Assembly (NCBI RefSeq): GCF_009877435.1 | Contig: NZ_WXEX01000003.1 | Coordinates: 62,001-126,000, forward strand | Length of the DNA: 64,000 bases | Direction: 5' to 3' | Source: Heliomicrobium gestii | Lineage (GTDB): Bacteria; Bacillota; Desulfitobacteriia; Heliobacteriales; Heliobacteriaceae | Part shown: one piece after another, positions 35,822 through 43,263 of the stretch | Layout: the number at the start of each line of letters is the position of its first letter | How positions within the stretch are numbered: the stretch's first letter is position 1 | The notes under the pieces: model-generated | Seen by the model: the letters and a program-made list of their open reading frames with translations, nothing else | Told to the model about the DNA's origin: nothing | Databases searched by the model: none | Made by a program: the position numbers and the translations under genes

Positions 35822-37654
35822 ATGCCGAACTGTTTGGAACGGAAAAAAGTGTTGCTGGTGCCGCTTGACCCGGTACACGATATCGGCTTGAAAATGCTTC
35901 GCCGAGGCATTGAAGAGGCGGGGCATCAGACCATGCTGCTGCCGCCAGACTTGCCGCCCGAGGAGATCGTCAGCGTCATCAGCCGCGAGAGCCCCGATCA
36001 GGTGCTCGTCAGCCGGACCTTGGGCTACGGTGTGGCCGAACTGCTGGCCCGTTTTGTCGACTTGACGGATGCGGCGGGACTGCGGGACAAAACAACGCTC
36101 GTTGTCGGTGGCATGGCGATTCGTCCCGAATTGGCGGCAGAGCTCGGCTTCGACGCCGGGTTTGGTCCCGGCACATCGGTGGATGAGGTGATCGCCTATA
36201 TTGAAGGCCGGCCCTTCCAGCCTGACGCGGCGAAGGTGAAGAAGGAAAAAGCCCAGTTGACGGCGGGATATACCTACGAATACCGCCATCCAGCTATCGG
36301 AAAATTGCTGGACAAGATCGTCGACGGCATCTTGGAGTGGACCGAAGGGAAAACTTCGCTGGGGATAAAACGGGCGAGACTGCGCGATGAGGCTTGGGAT
36401 GTAGAGATGTGGCGCCAGGGCAAAATCGATGACCGGTTCAGTGAAGCCTATGCGGCGCTTTGCGACCCTGTCGCCGAAGCCTATTACCGCAAGGGCGAGG
36501 TCCATCCTAAGACACGCCGTCAGAGCAAGGAAGAGATCGCCCGCCTGGAAGACTACCTGACCTCCGTAGAAAAAAGGATGACCGTGCGCCGGTTGCAGCA
36601 CCAGGAGCGCCAGCCCAGGGTCTTTATCCAGTACGGCACAGGTTGCCCCTTTATGGACATTGCTCACATCAAGGTTTGCGAAGCTTGGGGCGCCGACGGC
36701 GTCGTCCACTTTGACCCTTCCTGGGGGGCGCGAACGGAGGGATTTATCGGCGATTTTTTGACCCATCAGGAGGATGGTTCGGTGATCACCCCCGAAAACC
36801 TCGCCTGGATCAAAGCGGCCCTCGAACCTTCCACCCTCTGGCAGGTGCGCGCCCACCGGGGCGTAAACACGCCGGAGACGGTCGTCCTGGCGGGCAAGCT
36901 CGGCGCCGACCTGACCAAGATCAACATCGCCTACGGCGCATTGGCCGCCGGCACCGATCCGGCGCGTTTGACTGTCGATGGGGTGGAGGCCATCCGTATG
37001 GCCGTCAAGTACAACCTCCCCTTCGATGTGGTCACCAATGAGGAGTTGGCCGGCGTTCCCGCCCATAAAGCTTTTGCGGGCATGCTGATCGTCGCCGCCC
37101 TGGCCCGCCGCCTGGGCGGCCGTCCCATGCTGCAACCGCTCTTCGCCTTCAGCCCCGAGGTGATGGTCAGCGGCCAGATGGGCGACAACTATGTCGATTT
37201 CAACGCCGCCAAAATCGAGGCCTTGCGCGCCATCATCGACGCGCCGATCTGGCCCGGAGCGCCCATCGGCTTTTTGACGCAGACGGAGGATCGGGTGCAG
37301 TCCTCCATGACCACTGCGCTGCACGCCGCCCTGGCTGCGTCTCTCCAGGTGGACGCCATCTCCATCGCCTCGTCTGACGAGGCCTATTCGGGCGGCCCCA
37401 TCGTCGCCGCCTCCCGTGTCGACACCCTGCGCGCCGTCGCCGAGGGTTTCCGGTTTTTCGGCGAGGGGCGCGTCGAGCCGACGAAGCAAGCCGGTCCTTG
37501 GGCAAGAGAGATCGTCGAGAAGATCGAGGCGGTCTTGCGAGCGGTGGCCGACGCGCCTTCGTTCCCCGAAGCGCTATACACCGGGTTGCTGGGCAGCAAG
37601 GAGGAAGGCGCCTACCCGGGACGGGGCGGACGGGGAACGGTCACGACGGAATGA
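35822..37654 (+). CDS. B12-binding domain plus barrel protein, aminomutase-like
   Basis: 610 aa. Residues 8-130 form a cobalamin-binding Rossmann domain: PVHDIG with His19 as the presumed lower cobalt ligand, Ser64 in VSRTLG, and Gly96-Gly97 in VVGG. The canonical DxHxxG has proline at its first position here, with the aspartate shifted one residue upstream. After a charged helical linker, residues about 260-560 look like a TIM barrel (FIQYGTGCPFMDIAHIKV, VRAHRGVNTPETVVLAGKLGADLTKINIAYG, VDAISIASSDEAYSGG), comparable to the E/alpha subunits of ornithine, lysine or glutamate mutases. The reaction is unknown. The following gene overlaps by 4 bp. Confidence 0.75.
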   Translation: MPNCLERKKVLLVPLDPVHDIGLKMLRRGIEEAGHQTMLLPPDLPPEEIVSVISRESPDQVLVSRTLGYGVAELLARFVDLTDAAGLRDKTTLVVGGMAIRPELAAELGFDAGFGPGTSVDEVIAYIEGRPFQPDAAKVKKEKAQLTAGYTYEYRHPAIGKLLDKIVDGILEWTEGKTSLGIKRARLRDEAWDVEMWRQGKIDDRFSEAYAALCDPVAEAYYRKGEVHPKTRRQSKEEIARLEDYLTSVEKRMTVRRLQHQERQPRVFIQYGTGCPFMDIAHIKVCEAWGADGVVHFDPSWGARTEGFIGDFLTHQEDGSVITPENLAWIKAALEPSTLWQVRAHRGVNTPETVVLAGKLGADLTKINIAYGALAAGTDPARLTVDGVEAIRMAVKYNLPFDVVTNEELAGVPAHKAFAGMLIVAALARRLGGRPMLQPLFAFSPEVMVSGQMGDNYVDFNAAKIEALRAIIDAPIWPGAPIGFLTQTEDRVQSSMTTALHAALAASLQVDAISIASSDEAYSGGPIVAASRVDTLRAVAEGFRFFGEGRVEPTKQAGPWAREIVEKIEAVLRAVADAPSFPEALYTGLLGSKEEGAYPGRGGRGTVTTE

Positions 37655-38739
37655 AGACGGTTGGCATCGCAGGAACAGCGAAAAACACGGGTAAGACGAC
37701 GACCGCCACGGCATTGCTCCGGGAAGCCTATCGCCGCCGGCGCCGGATCGCCGTCACCTCGATCGGCTATGACGGCGAGGAAGTGGATAACATCACCGGC
37801 TTGCCCAAGCCGCGGCTCGCCCTGGCGGCAGGAACCCTCGTCGCAACAGCCCGCCAATGCCTGCCGCCGTCCACCGCCGACATCCGCATCCTCGATGACA
37901 CGAATATCCCCAGCGCCCTCGGACCCATCGTCATCGGCGAGGTGGTGTCACCGGGTCTTGTCGTCGTCGCCGGACCCAACAAGTCGGCCGAGGTCGGCTG
38001 GATAAAAGGGCGTCTTGCTCGCTACCGTCCCGACCTGATCATGGTGGATGGCGCCCTCAACCGCATCGCGCCCATGATCGAGACGGACGGGTTGATCCTG
38101 GCCACCGGCGCCGCTCGCCATACCGATCCCGGGCGTCTCACTGCCGAGACGGAGAGCATCGCCCAGATTTTTCGTCTGCCTCAGGGCAGTACAGCCGTTT
38201 TCACGGAAACAGGCGGCGTCGCCTATCGCTGGGAAGGGCACTGGCGCAAGATGCCCCTGGCGGAGGCGCAGATGCTGACTGTCGACGACGGACGGGATCT
38301 GGGGCGGCAGGCCCTCGCCTTTCTCCCTGGTGTGTCCAAGGTCCCATTGGAGGGTTTGATCGCTCTGCCGAGGCTGGTGACCACCGCCGCAGTCCGTTCC
38401 CTGCTCGCTACAGCCGGCCATCGGCTGAAAGGGTGGCGCCTCTTTTTTCGCGATCCCGTCACCCTGTTGCTCAGCGACAGCCCCGGTGAAACGGACCTGA
38501 TGCTGCGCCAGGTGAGGGCGTGGGGACTGACGCCGGTGCTGCGGCGCACGATCCCGCTCCTGGCCGTCACGGTCAATCCCTTTTACCCGGAATATGACGC
38601 CGAGAGCCAGAGTTACCGCCCTCGATACCTGCCCGGCGGGGTTTTGGAGGGAAAGCTGGGGAGACGATTGAGAGTGCCGGTGCTGGATGTCAAGCGGGAG
38701 GGGGCCTTGGCCCTGTGGCGGAAGGCGCTGGGGTTTTAG
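37651..38739 (+). CDS. P-loop NTPase, possible mutase-reactivating factor
   Basis: A 362-aa protein starting with a Walker A motif, GTAKNTGKTTTATALL, as in MobB-like and dethiobiotin-synthetase-like P-loop proteins; MVDGALNRIAPM looks like the Walker B region. The second half has no motif I recognise. Its ATG overlaps the stop of the B12 protein (ATGA), a coupling typical of partners. B12 mutases commonly need NTP-driven reactivases (for example MeaB, or KamB/KamC in lysine fermentation), so this is its likely role; this is inference from context. It ends the unit at a terminator. Confidence 0.7.
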   Translation: MKTVGIAGTAKNTGKTTTATALLREAYRRRRRIAVTSIGYDGEEVDNITGLPKPRLALAAGTLVATARQCLPPSTADIRILDDTNIPSALGPIVIGEVVSPGLVVVAGPNKSAEVGWIKGRLARYRPDLIMVDGALNRIAPMIETDGLILATGAARHTDPGRLTAETESIAQIFRLPQGSTAVFTETGGVAYRWEGHWRKMPLAEAQMLTVDDGRDLGRQALAFLPGVSKVPLEGLIALPRLVTTAAVRSLLATAGHRLKGWRLFFRDPVTLLLSDSPGETDLMLRQVRAWGLTPVLRRTIPLLAVTVNPFYPEYDAESQSYRPRYLPGGVLEGKLGRRLRVPVLDVKREGALALWRKALGF

Positions 38740-38822
38740 AGCCAACATGCAAAAGGGAAAAACAGATAGGGAGAAGGATTTTGATGGTTACTGACGAATA
38801 ATTTTCGAGTTACCTGGGAATA

Positions 38823-38850
38823 CCGGGAGTGTTCCCGGCTTTCCTTTTTT
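38823..38850 (+). terminator. Terminator after the B12 unit
   Basis: CCGGGA-GTGT-TCCCGG hairpin followed by CTTTCCTTTTTT, between the P-loop gene and the DUF4321 gene. Confidence 0.65.
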
Positions 38851-38871
38851 ATTGCGCAGGGGGTACGGGCT

Positions 38872-39129
38872 GTGAAGGGGATTCGTGTCGGCGCCGGTCA
38901 GATTGGGATGCTCGTTCTGTTTATGATCGTGGGCGCCATCATCGGCAGTTTGATCGGGGAAGCGCTGAGCCCTGTCGTGCCTGTCATGAAGCTGAACAAG
39001 GAAGTTGAACTCGGCCCGGCTCACATCAATTTGGTGTCATTCAGTTTCACCGTCGGCCTTGGCATCAAGCTGAACCTGGCCGGCGCCGCAGGGATGGTGG
39101 CCGGCATCTTTCTTTACCGGCGATTCTAG
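38872..39129 (+). CDS. DUF4321-like small membrane protein
   Basis: An 85-aa protein with two membrane helices (about residues 10-32, LVLFMIVGAIIGSLIG, and 60-80) and a short loop; it fits DUF4321, a small family found just upstream of maf in Clostridia. GTG start, with CAGGGGG upstream. Function is unknown; the place at the head of the maf-radC-mre block suggests a link to the envelope. Confidence 0.8.
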   Translation: MKGIRVGAGQIGMLVLFMIVGAIIGSLIGEALSPVVPVMKLNKEVELGPAHINLVSFSFTVGLGIKLNLAGAAGMVAGIFLYRRF

Positions 39130-39144
39130 CCTGGAGGGATTTTT

Positions 39145-39768
39145 TTGAACCTCGTGCTGGCATCGGCGTCGCCTCGTCGGCGCCAGTTGCTCACCGACCT
39201 GGGGATTCCCTTTACGGTCATTCCCAGCGATTTTTCAGAAGAAGGGGTCGACGATCTGGCTCCGGAGGCGCAGGCGATGACGCTGGCTCGCGGCAAAGCG
39301 CAGTGGGTTTGCCACCGTGTCTCCGACGGGATCGTCCTGGGCGCCGACACGATCGTCGTCGTCGACGACGATGTGCTCGGCAAGCCGAAAACGCCCGACC
39401 ATGCCCGGGAGATGCTCAAGGGTCTCGCCGGACGCACCCATCGCGTGATCACAGGGCTGGCCCTGTTTCACGTCAACGAGGGCCGCATTGTCAAAGAAAC
39501 GAGCGGTTATGAAGAGACGCAGGTCCATTTTCGCGCCCTCACGGAGGAGGACATCGACCGCTATGTCGCCACCGGCGACTGTCTGGATAAAGCCGGCGCC
39601 TACGGCATCCAGGGGCTGGCCGCCTTGCTGGTCGAAGGCTTGGAAGGCGATTACTTTAACGTTGTGGGGTTGCCCCTCGTCCGCTTGGACAAACTGCTTC
39701 GCCAATGGGGGATTTCCCTGATGATGCTTGGAACGGAAGGGAACAAAAGCGCCACGACTCCCGCTTAG
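39145..39768 (+). CDS. maf: Maf-family nucleotide pyrophosphatase
   Basis: Maf proteins hydrolyse dTTP, UTP and modified nucleotides and have been tied to septum inhibition in Bacillus. 207 aa. LASASPRRRQLL at the N-terminus is the substrate loop; GADTIVVVDDDVLGKPK holds the metal and base residues; the AYGIQGLAALLVEGLEGDYFNVVGLPL block is diagnostic. TTG start with TGGAGGG upstream. It leads the conserved maf-radC-mreBCD order. Confidence 0.93.
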   Translation: MNLVLASASPRRRQLLTDLGIPFTVIPSDFSEEGVDDLAPEAQAMTLARGKAQWVCHRVSDGIVLGADTIVVVDDDVLGKPKTPDHAREMLKGLAGRTHRVITGLALFHVNEGRIVKETSGYEETQVHFRALTEEDIDRYVATGDCLDKAGAYGIQGLAALLVEGLEGDYFNVVGLPLVRLDKLLRQWGISLMMLGTEGNKSATTPA

Positions 39769-39814
39769 CAGTCGCACATTGACAGCCCGTTCCCCACGAT
39801 AGAGGGGGATGGCC

Positions 39815-40504
39815 GTGAGTGAAACCTATCATTTAACCATTAAAGACCTGCCCGAGGATTTGCGCCCCCGTGAACGCCTCCTATCGGCAGGACCGCAGGC
39901 ATTGACCAACGCCGAGCTGTTGGCGATCCTGTTGCGGACGGGAACGACCCGGGAAACGGCCATTGACATGGCCCATCGCATCCTCCGGCAGGGAGGGCTG
40001 CGTTTTTTGGCAGAAGCGACCGCCGACGAACTGAGCGCCCTCAAAGGGCTGGGCGCCGCCAAGGCGGCGCAGGTCAAAGCAGCCGTAGAGTTGGGCCGCC
40101 GCATCGCTTCGACGGCGCCTGAATCGCGTCCCGCCATCCGTTCGCCAGAGGATGCCAGTCGACTCGTGATGGAGGATATGCGCTTTTTGGATCGAGAAGT
40201 CTTCCGCGCCATCGCCTTGAACACGAAGAACCAGGTTCTCAGCATTGAGGATATCTCCGTGGGCAGCTTATCGTCGTCCATTGTCCATCCCCGGGAGTTG
40301 TTCAAAGTCCTGATTCGCAAAAGCGCCGCTGCGGTTGTGCTCGTACATAACCATCCCAGCGGAGACCCTACGCCTTCGCGGGAGGATCGCGAGATTACGC
40401 GTCGAATTGTTGAAGCAGGAAGAATTTTGGGGATTGAGATCCTCGACCACGTGATCATCGGTGATAACCGCTACAGCAGCCTCAAAGAACTTGGATACGT
40501 CTGA
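39815..40504 (+). CDS. radC: RadC-family JAMM protein
   Basis: 229 aa. The N-terminal helix-hairpin-helix pair (ADELSALKGLGAAKAAQVKAAVELG) is followed by a JAMM domain with HNHPSGDPTPSRED: His178, His180, Ser188 and Asp191. The old role in DNA repair is doubtful; the biochemical function is unknown. GTG 39815 is preferred because AGAGGGGG is 6 bases upstream; the ATG at 39809 directly abuts it. It is located between maf and mreB as in most Firmicutes. This is the second JAMM protein in the window. Confidence 0.93.
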   Translation: MSETYHLTIKDLPEDLRPRERLLSAGPQALTNAELLAILLRTGTTRETAIDMAHRILRQGGLRFLAEATADELSALKGLGAAKAAQVKAAVELGRRIASTAPESRPAIRSPEDASRLVMEDMRFLDREVFRAIALNTKNQVLSIEDISVGSLSSSIVHPRELFKVLIRKSAAAVVLVHNHPSGDPTPSREDREITRRIVEAGRILGIEILDHVIIGDNRYSSLKELGYV

Positions 40505-40524
40505 TCCGGTAAGGAGATAGGAAT

Positions 40525-41556
40525 ATGTTTACAAAAGATCTGGGCATCGACCTCGGCACCGCCAACACGCTGGTGCACATGAAAGGCCGCGGGATCATCC
40601 TGCGGGAGCCTTCTGTCGTCGCGATTCAACGGGACAGCAGTTCCGTCATGGCTGTCGGCGAGGAGGCCAAGCAGATGATCGGCCGGACGCCCGGCAACAT
40701 CACCGCCATCCGTCCCATGAAAGACGGCGTCATCGCTGACTTTGACATCACCATGTCCATGCTGCGCTACTTCATCCGCAAGGCCCTTGGCTCCAGCACA
40801 GGCCTCTTCTCCCGCGTCCGCGTCGTCGTCTGCGTCCCCTGCGGCGTCACCGCCGTTGAGGAGCGCGCCGTCAAGGAAGCGGCCCTGCAGGCCGGCGCCA
40901 GGGAGGCCTACCTCATCGAAGAACCCATGGCGGCGGCCATCGGCGCCGGACTGCCCGTTCATGAACCCACCGGCAATATGATCGTCGACATCGGCGGCGG
41001 CACCACAGAGGTGGCCGTCATCTCCCTCGGCGGCATCGTCACCTCCAAATCGATCCGCATCGCCGGCGATGAGATGGATGAAGCCATTGCCGCCTACATC
41101 AAGCGCCAGTACAACCTGGCCATCGGCGAACGGACATCAGAGGAGATCAAGATCCGTCTCGGATCGGCGTACCTCGATCGCGCCGAGGAATTGCATGAGG
41201 CCATCGACGTGCGGGGCCGCGACCTCGTCTCCGGCCTTCCGAAAACAGTCACTGTCACGGCCGAGGAGATCCAAAAAGCCCTCTCCGAGCCGGTGGCCGC
41301 CATCATCGACGCCATCAAGGTCTGTCTGGAAAAAACGCCGCCCGAACTGGCAGCCGACCTGATGGAACACGGCATCGTCATGGCGGGCGGTGGTTCCCTC
41401 CTGCGCGGACTCGACCGCCTCGTCAGCCTGCAGACCGGCATGCCTGTCTACCTAGCCGACGAGCCCCTCTCCGCCGTCGCCCTGGGCACCGGTCGCGTCC
41501 TCGAAAACATCCCTGCCCTCAAGCGTGTCTTACTCCCGCAAAAGCGGCTCAATTAG
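40525..41556 (+). CDS. mreB: Rod-shape-determining protein MreB
   Basis: Bacterial actin that orients cell-wall synthesis along the cell cylinder. 343 aa. Phosphate-1 loop [14 protein letters not shown] at the N-terminus, phosphate-2 loop [19 protein letters not shown] near residue 155, and adenosine motif [25 protein letters not shown] upstream of the ATG. Unlike in many genomes, mreC does not follow directly; a 360-base gap intervenes. Confidence 0.97.
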   Translation: MFTKDLGIDLGTANTLVHMKGRGIILREPSVVAIQRDSSSVMAVGEEAKQMIGRTPGNITAIRPMKDGVIADFDITMSMLRYFIRKALGSSTGLFSRVRVVVCVPCGVTAVEERAVKEAALQAGAREAYLIEEPMAAAIGAGLPVHEPTGNMIVDIGGGTTEVAVISLGGIVTSKSIRIAGDEMDEAIAAYIKRQYNLAIGERTSEEIKIRLGSAYLDRAEELHEAIDVRGRDLVSGLPKTVTVTAEEIQKALSEPVAAIIDAIKVCLEKTPPELAADLMEHGIVMAGGGSLLRGLDRLVSLQTGMPVYLADEPLSAVALGTGRVLENIPALKRVLLPQKRLN

Positions 41557-41916
41557 GTCCGGCTTCATCGGCAGGGACATGCATGATTTAATAGGAAATT
41601 GTTGAAAAAACCAAAAACCCGTTGATTATTTGTCGTCATTGATCGAAAATAGTTGAGTGACGCGTTGCCTTTTCTGGATGTCGTGAACAGGTGTTCCAGT
41701 GGCGTCCTAGGAATTATGCATCACGTCAACGGACATGGAATCAACGGCATAAGCCGGCTAGCGCGCAAGGGGGACTGCACAGGGGACATTGCTGTGCGGC
41801 ATAAACCGAGTTCGCGGCGGGGCCGCCTGGCCCTGCTTGTAGAGAGCCAGGCAAGTGGGAAAAGGGATAGCGAAAGACACAGGGATGTGCCTTGATCCAT
41901 TAAGGGGGAAGCCTTT
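41557..41916 (+). other. 360-base gap between mreB and mreC, with several small hairpins
   Basis: No convincing gene. The first 90 bases are AT-rich. The second half is GC-rich and can form several short hairpins: GCACAG/CTGTGC (41777-41782 with 41792-41797), GCGGC/GCCGC near 41815, and GCCTGGC/GCCAGGC near 41827-41855. No T-run terminator and no riboswitch class I can name are visible. An 80-codon frame at 41653-41895 has no ribosome site or recognisable protein. It could be a structured leader of mreC; this is speculation. Confidence 0.4.
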
Positions 41917-42759
41917 TTGGCCCGAACAAGAATGAGAAAGACACTTCTTGTCGTCGGCTTTGGAACGGTCATCGGCCTGGGGCTTCTTCGTATGACGAGC
42001 AACGACCGGTGGGACACGACGATGTTGGAGAGTTCCAGCCATGCGCTGCTGGCGCCTTTCCAGTCAGGTCTTGCCTATGTAACCGGACAGGGGGAGGCCA
42101 TGGGCCAGGCGGTGATCAACTACCGTCAGGTCAAGGAGGAGAACGAGGCCCTTCGCCAGGAAAATGGCGAATTGCGTCGTGAAAATGGGCTTCTTCGCCA
42201 GTACCAGTTGGAAAATCTCCGAATGAAAGAGATGCTGGCGTTTAAAGAGGAAAAAGGGGGGAACTACCAGATGGTCGCGGCCCGGGTGATCGGCCGTGAG
42301 ACATCGACGTGGTTCCGTTCATTGACCCTCGACCGGGGATCGGCCGATGGGATCGCCAAAGATATGGTCGTCATCAACAATGACGGATTGATCGGTCATG
42401 TCACCTCCGTATCGCCCCATTCCTGTCAGGTTCTGTTGATCATTGACCGGGAAGCGCCGGTGCCATCGATGATTCAGATGACACGGGAGCCGGGGATCGT
42501 CGAGGCGAAGGGGGACAACTCGGGATTGTTGCAGATGTTGCACCTGCGGCGTGACGCGCCGGTGCAGCAAGACCAACTGATCGTCTCGTCCGGCCTGGGA
42601 TCGCTGTACCCGAAAGGCCTGCGCATCGGCTATGTCGTCGCCGTCGAGCCCGAACCGAACGGTTTGACGAAACAGGCCACACTCCGGCCTGCTGTCGACT
42701 TTCAGAGGCTGGAAGAGGTTTTCATCGTCCAGAAGGTCCTGCGCCAGGAGGGAGAATAG
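41917..42759 (+). CDS. mreC: Rod-shape-determining protein MreC
   Basis: 280 aa. An N-terminal membrane anchor (LLVVGFGTVIGLGLL) is followed by a coiled coil (about residues 66-112, QVKEENEALRQENGELRREN) and a beta-rich domain outside the membrane (ARVIGRETSTWFRSLTLDRGSADGIAKDMVV). MreC links MreB filaments to the PBP2/RodA synthase. TTG start with AAGGGGG 8 bases upstream. The next gene begins at the first base after the stop. Confidence 0.94.
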   Translation: MARTRMRKTLLVVGFGTVIGLGLLRMTSNDRWDTTMLESSSHALLAPFQSGLAYVTGQGEAMGQAVINYRQVKEENEALRQENGELRRENGLLRQYQLENLRMKEMLAFKEEKGGNYQMVAARVIGRETSTWFRSLTLDRGSADGIAKDMVVINNDGLIGHVTSVSPHSCQVLLIIDREAPVPSMIQMTREPGIVEAKGDNSGLLQMLHLRRDAPVQQDQLIVSSGLGSLYPKGLRIGYVVAVEPEPNGLTKQATLRPAVDFQRLEEVFIVQKVLRQEGE

Positions 42760-43263
42760 TTGCGCCATCTGAACCTGGTCCTGTTGCTGCTGGCGAGCAC
42801 GACCTTGCAGACAACCCTGATGACCAACCTGGCCATTGCCGGCGTAACACCCCATCTGGTGTTGATCCTTGTCGTCTTTACGGCCATACTCAACGGCGGT
42901 CGTTTCGGCAGCATCTTCGGTGTCTGCGCCGGCCTGTTTTTGGACATGCTGACAGGACGCTACATCGGGTTGAACGCACTGGCCCTGGCGGCTACGGCCG
43001 GCCTCTGCGGCTTCATCGAGGGGCGGCTGTACAAAGACAACCTGCTCGTACCCATCGGTTGTGTACTCGCCGGCACCTTCGCCTACCATACCCTGGCCTT
43101 CTTGCTGGGGAGTTTCGCCGGCCTGCCCTTCGCCGTCGGCGGTTTTTTCATGACCCTCTTGACCCAGGCTCTTTATAACACAGCGGCAGTCCCCTTGCTC
43201 TACGGCGCCTTTTACCGGGTCGCTCGCAAGGGATGGCTGCCGAAGGAAGAGGTGGGTTCGTGA
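42760..43263 (+). CDS. mreD: Rod-shape-determining protein MreD
   Basis: A 167-aa integral membrane protein with five or six helices; the segment RFGSIFGVCAGLFLDMLTGRYIGLNALALAATAGLCGFIEGRLYK is typical of MreD (given in part: GLFLDMLTGRYIGLNAL). It works with MreC in the elongasome. TTG start with CAGGAGGGAG upstream. Its TGA overlaps the GTG of the following PBP gene by two bases or so. Confidence 0.9.
   Translation: MRHLNLVLLLLASTTLQTTLMTNLAIAGVTPHLVLILVVFTAILNGGRFGSIFGVCAGLFLDMLTGRYIGLNALALAATAGLCGFIEGRLYKDNLLVPIGCVLAGTFAYHTLAFLLGSFAGLPFAVGGFFMTLLTQALYNTAAVPLLYGAFYRVARKGWLPKEEVGS

Noticed and set aside
35630-37489. 619-codon frame antisense to the B12 protein
   Set aside because: Long only because of third-position GC bias; the plus-strand protein has recognisable domains and coupled neighbours.
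41653-41895. 80-codon frame in the mreB-mreC gap
   Set aside because: No ribosome site, odd composition, and overlaps the hairpin-forming segment.
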